A stretch of 64,000 bases of DNA from contig JBJMTV010000010.1 of assembly GCA_045811525.1 (NCBI GenBank), positions 1 through 64,000 on the forward strand, written 5' to 3'. This document shows, one piece after another, positions 59,455 through 64,000 of the stretch. The translations under genes and the position numbers were made by a program. How positions within the stretch are numbered: position 1 is the first letter of the stretch; each line of letters starts with the position of its first letter. The notes under the pieces are model-generated. The model was not told the DNA's origin, did no database searches, and was given only the letters and a program-made list of their open reading frames with translations. Source of the stretch: VAZQ01 sp045811525. Lineage in GTDB: Bacteria > Pseudomonadota > Alphaproteobacteria > Rhizobiales > Xanthobacteraceae.

Positions 59455-60001
59455 GGCGCGCGCCAGCTTGGCCATGAGAACTGCGGCGGGATTGCTCGTC
59501 GCTGCCTTGACGGCTGGTTGTTTCCAGCCGCTCTACGGCGAGCTCTCGCCTGTTGGCACGCCGGTGTTGCGCGAGCAGCTCAGCTCCGTCGACATCCTGC
59601 AGATTGAGGCGCCGAAGGGTACCGACGAGTCGCGGCTTGCGGTTGAGATCAGAAACGCCCTGCTGTTTGATTTTACCGGTGGCGGAGCCCCCGCCCCGCC
59701 CGTTCACCGCCTGAAAATCGCGATGAGCTCGACGCGCGCGTCCATCATTGTGGACATCCACACCTCACGTCCGGACGTCGAGAACTATGGCATCAATGCC
59801 ACCTATTCGCTGACCGAGATCGCCACCGGCAAGGTGGTGGTGACCGGACAAACCTTCGCGCGTGTCTCCTACGATATCCCGGGCCAGCAGCAACGCTTCG
59901 CGCGCTTACGCGGCCTGCGCGACGCCGAGAGCCGCGCGGCGAAGGTGGTCGCCACCAACATCACGACGCGGCTTGCGTCCTATTTCATCGCCGGCACCTG
60001 A
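59441..60001 (+). CDS. lptE: LPS assembly lipoprotein LptE-like
   Basis: A 186-residue lipoprotein. MWWHKARASLAMRTAAGLLV continues AALTAGCFQPLYGELSPVG, with the lipobox cysteine in LTAGC; a second start at 59474 is possible. The mature fold (SSVDILQIEAPKGTDESRLAVEIRNALLFDF and LTGQTFARVSYDI-like strands) is that of the LptE/RlpB family, which plugs LptD in the outer membrane. It is located between leuS and holA, the conserved place. Confidence 0.9.
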   Translation: MWWHKARASLAMRTAAGLLVAALTAGCFQPLYGELSPVGTPVLREQLSSVDILQIEAPKGTDESRLAVEIRNALLFDFTGGGAPAPPVHRLKIAMSSTRASIIVDIHTSRPDVENYGINATYSLTEIATGKVVVTGQTFARVSYDIPGQQQRFARLRGLRDAESRAAKVVATNITTRLASYFIAGT

Positions 60002-60038
60002 TTCGCCGCAAGTGGTTGGCTAAACTGATGCGGGCGTC

Positions 60039-61070
60039 ATGGTCGCCCTGAAAGCTTCCGAGGTAGACCGCTTTCTCGCTCGGCGCGATTCCGCGGTCCC
60101 CGTCGTTCTGGTGTTCGGACCGGACGCTGGGCTGGTGCGGGAACGCACCGAGGCGCTGATCCGCGCGTCAGTCGACGATCCCAAGGATCCATTCCAGCTT
60201 GCTCGCCTCGATGGCGACGAGCTCGCCGGCGAGCCGACCCGCCTCGTCGAGGAGGCGAGCACGATTCCGCTGTTTGGCGGGCGCCGCGCCGTGTGGGTGC
60301 AGGCGGGCAGCCGCAACTTTGCTGCGGCGATTGAGGCGGTGCTCGCTCTCTCCAAACTGGACTGCCGCGTGGTGATCGAGGCCGGCGACCTCAAGCGCAA
60401 CGCGCCGCTTCGCCTGCTGTGCGAGCGGGCAAAAAATGCAGCGGCCCTGCCCTGCTATCCTGACGCCGGCCGCGAGCTCGCGCGCCTGATCGACCAGGAG
60501 ATTGGCGAGGCTGGACTAACCATTTCCACTGATGCACGGCAGGCCCTCGTCCCCCTCCTCGGCGGCGATCGGCTCGCCTCGCGTCAAGAGTTGCGCAAGC
60601 TCGCGCTGTTCGCGCACGGCAAGGAGCGCATTGAGATCGATGACATCGTAAGCGTCATTGCCGATGCGTCGGCACTCGCACTCGACGCACTGATCGATGC
60701 CGCTTTTACCGGCAGGCCTGACGAGCTCGAGGCTCAGCTCGCAAAAGCCCAGACCGCCGCCACCTCCTCCGGCACGATCATGTCCGCTGCGCAACGCCAC
60801 GCGGCTCAGCTGCACAGAGCCAGGCTGGCGATGGATGACGGCGCTTCAATCGGCGATGCGGCCGGCGGCATGCAGCCCTTCCTCCATTTCAGCCGCAAGG
60901 CGGCAGTCGAAACCACCCTGCGACTTTGGACGTCAGCACGGCTCGAGCGCGCGTTGATCCAGCTCGGTGAAGCTGCGGCGGAAGCACGCGCGCAGTCGAC
61001 GATGGCTCAGGCCATCACACAACGCGCGCTGCTATCGCTCGCCGTGGTTGCGCGCAGGAAAGAGTCTTAA
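60039..61070 (+). CDS. holA: DNA polymerase III subunit delta
   Basis: A 343-residue clamp-loader subunit. It begins MVALKASEVDRFLARRDSAV and continues VVLVFGPDAGLVRERTEALI, the AAA-like nucleotide fold with no Walker A, as in delta. C-terminal helices ending LLSLAVVARRKES contact the clamp loader. The start is 37 bp after lptE. Convergent with parB. Confidence 0.94.
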   Translation: MVALKASEVDRFLARRDSAVPVVLVFGPDAGLVRERTEALIRASVDDPKDPFQLARLDGDELAGEPTRLVEEASTIPLFGGRRAVWVQAGSRNFAAAIEAVLALSKLDCRVVIEAGDLKRNAPLRLLCERAKNAAALPCYPDAGRELARLIDQEIGEAGLTISTDARQALVPLLGGDRLASRQELRKLALFAHGKERIEIDDIVSVIADASALALDALIDAAFTGRPDELEAQLAKAQTAATSSGTIMSAAQRHAAQLHRARLAMDDGASIGDAAGGMQPFLHFSRKAAVETTLRLWTSARLERALIQLGEAAAEARAQSTMAQAITQRALLSLAVVARRKES

Positions 61071-61099
61071 TCCTGTCTTCAAGAGGCGCGTCTTATCAC

Positions 61100-61966
61100 T
61101 TAGGCGCGCTCCAATCTTCGCAGCACATCGTCGAGTTGATCGATACTGCGGTAGTCGATACGCAGCACGCCGCGGTCACCGTGATGCTCAATATGCACCT
61201 TCAGACCGAGGGCATCGGAGACGCGTCGTTCGAGCGCTGCCGTGTCGGCATCCTTCGCCGTGCGCGTGCCTCTCGTCTTGCCCGCGCCAGCACCGCGGGC
61301 CTTCGCCAGCGCCTCGACCTGACGAACGTTGAGGCCGCGCTCCACAATCTCACGCGCCATTTCCTCCGGATCCGTCGCACCGACCAGCATGCGCGCGGCG
61401 CCGGCTGAGATCCTGCCCGCATTGATATAGGCCTTGACCGGCTCCGGCAGCTTCAACAAACGCAGCATGTTGCTCACGTGACTGCGGCTCTTGCCGATGA
61501 TCTTGGCGATCTCGTCATGGCTATGCTGGTACTCGCTCGCCAAGACCTCGTAGCCGGCAGCCTCCTCGAGCGGGTTGAGATCGGAGCGCTGCACGTTCTC
61601 GATGATCGCAAGCTCCAGCGCCTCGCTGTCGGTCGCTTCCAGCGGCACGATTGGGATCTCGTGCAAGCCCGCACGTTGCGCAGCGCGCCAGCGCCGCTCA
61701 CCGGCAATGATCTCGAAGCCCTGGCCGCCACGCACGGCCCGCACCACCACCGGCTGGATGACGCCGCGCTCTTTGATTGATGTCGCAAGAGCGTCGAGCT
61801 CAGCCTCGGAAAAATTGCGACGCGGATTGCGCGGATTGGGACGCAGCTGTTCGATAGGCGCGCGTCGCTGCGCGCGCGTCCGATCCGGCGTGGAGCTCTG
61901 CGGACCCACATCGCCGATCAGTGCGGCAAGCCCACGGCCTAGCCGCGAGCGATGGTCGTCCGCCAT
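61100..61966 (-). CDS. parB: Chromosome partitioning protein ParB
   Basis: A 288-residue CTPase and DNA-clamp that spreads from parS. The N-terminus LGRGLAALIG is the ParA-interacting helix, IIAGERRWRAAQRAGL is the GERRxRA CTP motif, ENVQRSDLNPLEEA and the helix-turn-helix KIIGKSRSHVSNMLRLLKLP bind parS, and the C-terminal dimer domain ends DVLRRLERA. ATG at 61966. Operon with parA (16-bp gap). Confidence 0.96.
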   Translation of the reverse strand: MADDHRSRLGRGLAALIGDVGPQSSTPDRTRAQRRAPIEQLRPNPRNPRRNFSEAELDALATSIKERGVIQPVVVRAVRGGQGFEIIAGERRWRAAQRAGLHEIPIVPLEATDSEALELAIIENVQRSDLNPLEEAAGYEVLASEYQHSHDEIAKIIGKSRSHVSNMLRLLKLPEPVKAYINAGRISAGAARMLVGATDPEEMAREIVERGLNVRQVEALAKARGAGAGKTRGTRTAKDADTAALERRVSDALGLKVHIEHHGDRGVLRIDYRSIDQLDDVLRRLERA

Positions 61967-61982
61967 TGCGATCGCTCCCTGC

Positions 61983-62903
61983 TCACGACGGCTCGGCTTC
62001 CTCTCCAGTGCGCGGCTCGCCCTCACTGCGAGGCGCGGCCGCGATCAACTCTTTTTCACGTTGAATGATCTCGGTGGCGAGCCGCAGATAGGCTTCGCTG
62101 CCGACGCATTTCAAATCATAGACCAGCACGGGCTTTCCGTAGGACGGCGCTTCCGAGACGCGGACGTTGCGCGGAATGATGGTGTCGTAGACCTTCTGGC
62201 CGCTGTTGGCGCGAACGTCAGCGACGACCTGGTTGGACAGATTGTTGCGCGCGTCGTGCATGGTGAGCACGATGCCATGAATGAGGAGATCGGGGTTTAG
62301 CGCGCTCTTCACGTTCTCTACGGTCTGCAGCAGTTGCGACAAGCCTTCCAGCGCAAAGAACTCGCATTGCAAGGGCACCAGGATTGCATCTGCCGACGCA
62401 AGTGCATTGATGGTGAGAAGATTGAGCGATGGTGGACAGTCGATCAGCACGTAGCTGAACTCGGCAATACGCGAGCTGCCGCCGCGCAGAGGATAAAGCG
62501 CGTGCCGCAAGCGGAACGCGCGGTCGCGTGCTTGGCTGACCTCCAGCTCGAGCCCGGAAAGATCGAGCGTCGCCGGCACGATGCTGAGGCGCGGCACTGC
62601 CGTCGCGACCAGGGCATCCTTGAGCGTCGCCCCACCCGCGAGCACGTCGTACATCGAGTAGCGCCGATTGCGCCGTTCGATTCCGAGTCCGGTCGAGGCA
62701 TTGCCCTGTGGATCGAGATCAATGATCAGCACCTGCTCGCCGATCGCGGCGAGCGCGGTGCCGAGATTGATAGCGGTGGTGGTCTTGCCAACGCCGCCCT
62801 TCTGGTTGGCAATTGCGATTACGCGCGGCGGTGCCGCGTTGGCTATCGGCGCGAGCGGAACAGCTTCTGCTGTGGCGCTCGCTGCGTGGGCGCTGTCCGT
62901 CAT
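61983..62903 (-). CDS. parA: Chromosome partitioning ATPase ParA
   Basis: A 306-residue Walker-type ATPase that segregates origins with ParB. The deviant Walker A is VIAIANQKGGVGKTTTAINL and the Walker B and related motifs are in VLIIDLDPQGNASTGLG and YVLIDCPPSLNLLTINAL. The C-terminal tail (APRSEGEPRTGEEAEPS) is acidic and variable. Sits between rsmG and parB, as in most Alphaproteobacteria. Confidence 0.96.
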   Translation of the reverse strand: MTDSAHAASATAEAVPLAPIANAAPPRVIAIANQKGGVGKTTTAINLGTALAAIGEQVLIIDLDPQGNASTGLGIERRNRRYSMYDVLAGGATLKDALVATAVPRLSIVPATLDLSGLELEVSQARDRAFRLRHALYPLRGGSSRIAEFSYVLIDCPPSLNLLTINALASADAILVPLQCEFFALEGLSQLLQTVENVKSALNPDLLIHGIVLTMHDARNNLSNQVVADVRANSGQKVYDTIIPRNVRVSEAPSYGKPVLVYDLKCVGSEAYLRLATEIIQREKELIAAAPRSEGEPRTGEEAEPS

Positions 62904-62939
62904 TCAGCGATCCGGAACGTTGCGAATCGAGAGGAGATT

Positions 62940-63629
62940 CTAAGCCGTTGTGCGGACAGGTTCCAACCGGTCAACGACGAGCACCTGAGCGGTGGGCTCA
63001 GTCCGGCTCGATACCAAATTAACGTTAATATTCCAATATTCCCGCGCGACGCCAAGCTCCGTCTCAGCATTTTGCCCCTTGGGAAAGAGGCCGATCACTC
63101 CTGGTCTGGCGAGAAGCGGAGAAGCAAGCGCCAGCAAGGTCTTAAGCGGAGCGAGGGCGCGTGCCGTCACGACGTCCAGAGGTCCTCTGAACCCGACCGT
63201 AAAATCCTCCGCCCGCCTGCGGTGCACCTGCGCCGGAACGCCCGTCGCGCGGCACGCCTCGGTCAGGAAGGTTGCTTTTTTTCCGTTGCTTTCAACCAGA
63301 TGCACGCTCGCGCCGGGGACCTCAGCAAGCGCGCACGCCACCACCAGACCAGGAAAGCCGCCGCCGGAGCCAAGATCAACCCACACCTTGCCACGCGGAG
63401 CTAGGGCAAGGAGTTGCAGCGAATCCGCAACATGCCTTGTCCACAACTTCGCAATGGTCGAGGCCGCGATGAGGTTCATGCGGGCCTGCCAATCGAGCAG
63501 CAGCTCTACGAAGAGTTCGAGCCGTTGCGTTGTTTCACGTGAAACCGGCGTGAGCGTCAACGCGTGCTCCCGGTCCGCAGCCAGGCCTTCCATTAACGGC
63601 AGGCCCGAGGCTGAAGGCGCACGGATCAT
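62940..63629 (-). CDS. rsmG: 16S rRNA m7G527 methyltransferase RsmG
   Basis: A 229-residue SAM-dependent methyltransferase (GidB). Motif I is VWVDLGSGGGFPGLVVA and the later LFPKGQNAETEL is family typical. It methylates G527 in 16S rRNA; loss gives streptomycin resistance in several bacteria. ATG at 63629, with another at 63593. The parS site (63531-63546) lies inside this gene near the codons for SRETTQRLE. Confidence 0.95.
   Translation of the reverse strand: MIRAPSASGLPLMEGLAADREHALTLTPVSRETTQRLELFVELLLDWQARMNLIAASTIAKLWTRHVADSLQLLALAPRGKVWVDLGSGGGFPGLVVACALAEVPGASVHLVESNGKKATFLTEACRATGVPAQVHRRRAEDFTVGFRGPLDVVTARALAPLKTLLALASPLLARPGVIGLFPKGQNAETELGVAREYWNINVNLVSSRTEPTAQVLVVDRLEPVRTTA
63531..63546. 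other. parS centromere-like site
   Basis: TGTTTCACGTGAAACC matches the parS consensus TGTTTCACGTGAAACA at 15 of 16 positions and is almost perfectly palindromic. It sits within rsmG, next to parA-parB. ParB binds such sites and nucleates segregation, so this marks the origin-proximal side of the chromosome. No second copy was seen in the window. Confidence 0.9.
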
Positions 63630-63660
63630 GTGCAGGAAACTTGCGGGAGCACGTTTTTCC

Positions 63661-64000
63661 TTACCGCGATGGCGCCGCGCGCCGCGCTCTGCCGTGGCGT
63701 CTCACATGTGCGAGCAGCAAGGTCAGTGCGGCGGGCGTCAGCCCGTCCATACGCCCGGCTTGGCCGATCGTGCGGGGCTTGGCCGCCTGCAGTTTCTGGC
63801 GAGCCTCGTTGGAAAGACCAGGAAGGCTCGCGTAATCCAGATCATCCGGCAAACCGAGATCCTCATCGCGCCGATAGGCCGCCACATCAGCGGCCTGCCT
63901 TGAGAGATAAACGTCGTACTTGGCGTCCGTCTCAAGCTGCTCCGCGATACTCGGCGGCAGGTTGCCAAGCTCCGGCCATACCGCTGCCAGCTCGTGCAGC
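63661..64000 (-). CDS. mnmG: tRNA uridine 5-carboxymethylaminomethyl modification enzyme MnmG (C-terminus)
   Basis: Only the last 112 residues lie in the window; the gene continues past the right edge. The reading LHELAAVWPELGNLPPSIAE continues QLETDAKYDVYLSRQAADVAAYR and DLDYASLPGLSNEARQKL, then IGQAGRMDGLTPAALTLLLAH, the helical C-terminal domain of MnmG (GidA) that binds MnmE. It ends AAPSR at TAA 63663-63661, 31 bp before rsmG. Confidence 0.95.
   Translation of the reverse strand, partial: LHELAAVWPELGNLPPSIAEQLETDAKYDVYLSRQAADVAAYRRDEDLGLPDDLDYASLPGLSNEARQKLQAAKPRTIGQAGRMDGLTPAALTLLLAHVRRHGRARRAAPSR

Noticed and set aside
58135..59475. 446-residue open frame antisense to leuS
   Set aside because: LeuS motifs are intact on the plus strand; the antisense frame has no motif.

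Overview
The window looks like part of the main chromosome of a high-GC alphaproteobacterium of the order Hyphomicrobiales (Rhizobiales), probably near Bradyrhizobium/Xanthobacteraceae. This rests on gene content and order: mnmG-rsmG-parA-parB facing leuS-lptE-holA, a parS site inside rsmG, infC with an AUU start upstream of rpmI-rplT-pheST, ftsK-lolA-xth, glnK-amtB, a CenR/OtpR-like regulator beside a cyclic-nucleotide-binding protein, and many short palindromic repeats. It is a reading from sequence alone, without database comparison.

Layout. 1-1.64 kb is the end of an integrated element: an IS3-type remnant and a P4-type tyrosine integrase whose start faces the 3' end of tRNA-Leu(CAG). 1.84-17.2 kb is core chromosome: an NDUFA9-like protein, uppP, a GST, queG, a hydrolase, a glycosyltransferase, infC/rpmI/rplT/pheS/pheT, a Tat-exported amine oxidase, an EI24/CysZ-like membrane protein and ugd. 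17.4-33.7 kb is metabolic and transport accessory DNA: DUF1003, a sugar-type dehydrogenase pair, tRNA-Thr(CGT), a creatininase-family protein, a triple 190-bp repeat, a hydrolase plus LLM flavoenzyme, ggt, a Bug-type receptor, an FTR1 iron permease, an FkbM methyltransferase, and a NitT/TauT-type ABC transporter with an amidohydrolase. 33.9-40.4 kb is patchy: an IS481-like end, half of a tRNA-Arg, two back-to-back ArsR-SRPBCC-VOC modules, small membrane proteins, mepA, a lytic transglycosylase with an odd N-terminus, and tRNA-Gly(GCC). 40.5-64 kb is mostly core: a YbaK-type deacylase, CnoX, a Lon-N protein, Trm112, a GST, a UbiH-type hydroxylase, tesB, glnK-amtB, an aminotransferase-ftsK pair, lolA, xth, the CenR-like regulator, an L,D-transpeptidase, a YggS protein, leuS-lptE-holA and parB-parA-rsmG-mnmG.

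How the genes work together. The right end handles chromosome segregation (ParAB, parS, FtsK) and envelope building (LolA, LptE, L,D-transpeptidase); its gene order suggests that oriC lies beyond the right edge. glnK-amtB is the ammonium sensing and uptake unit. The 30.5-33.2 kb operon imports an unknown, possibly aromatic-derived, compound. The 34-37 kb cassettes look like two small ligand-responsive regulons sharing one control region.

No CRISPR array, secretion system, phage structural cluster or biosynthetic gene cluster was seen. The least explained signals are: the mirrored ArsR modules with two large palindromes; a terminator-like hairpin just ahead of glnK; palindromic repeats sitting on the stop codons of three genes; the 3 x 190-bp tandem repeat; and a lytic transglycosylase whose signal-peptide codons form a 17-bp-arm hairpin.
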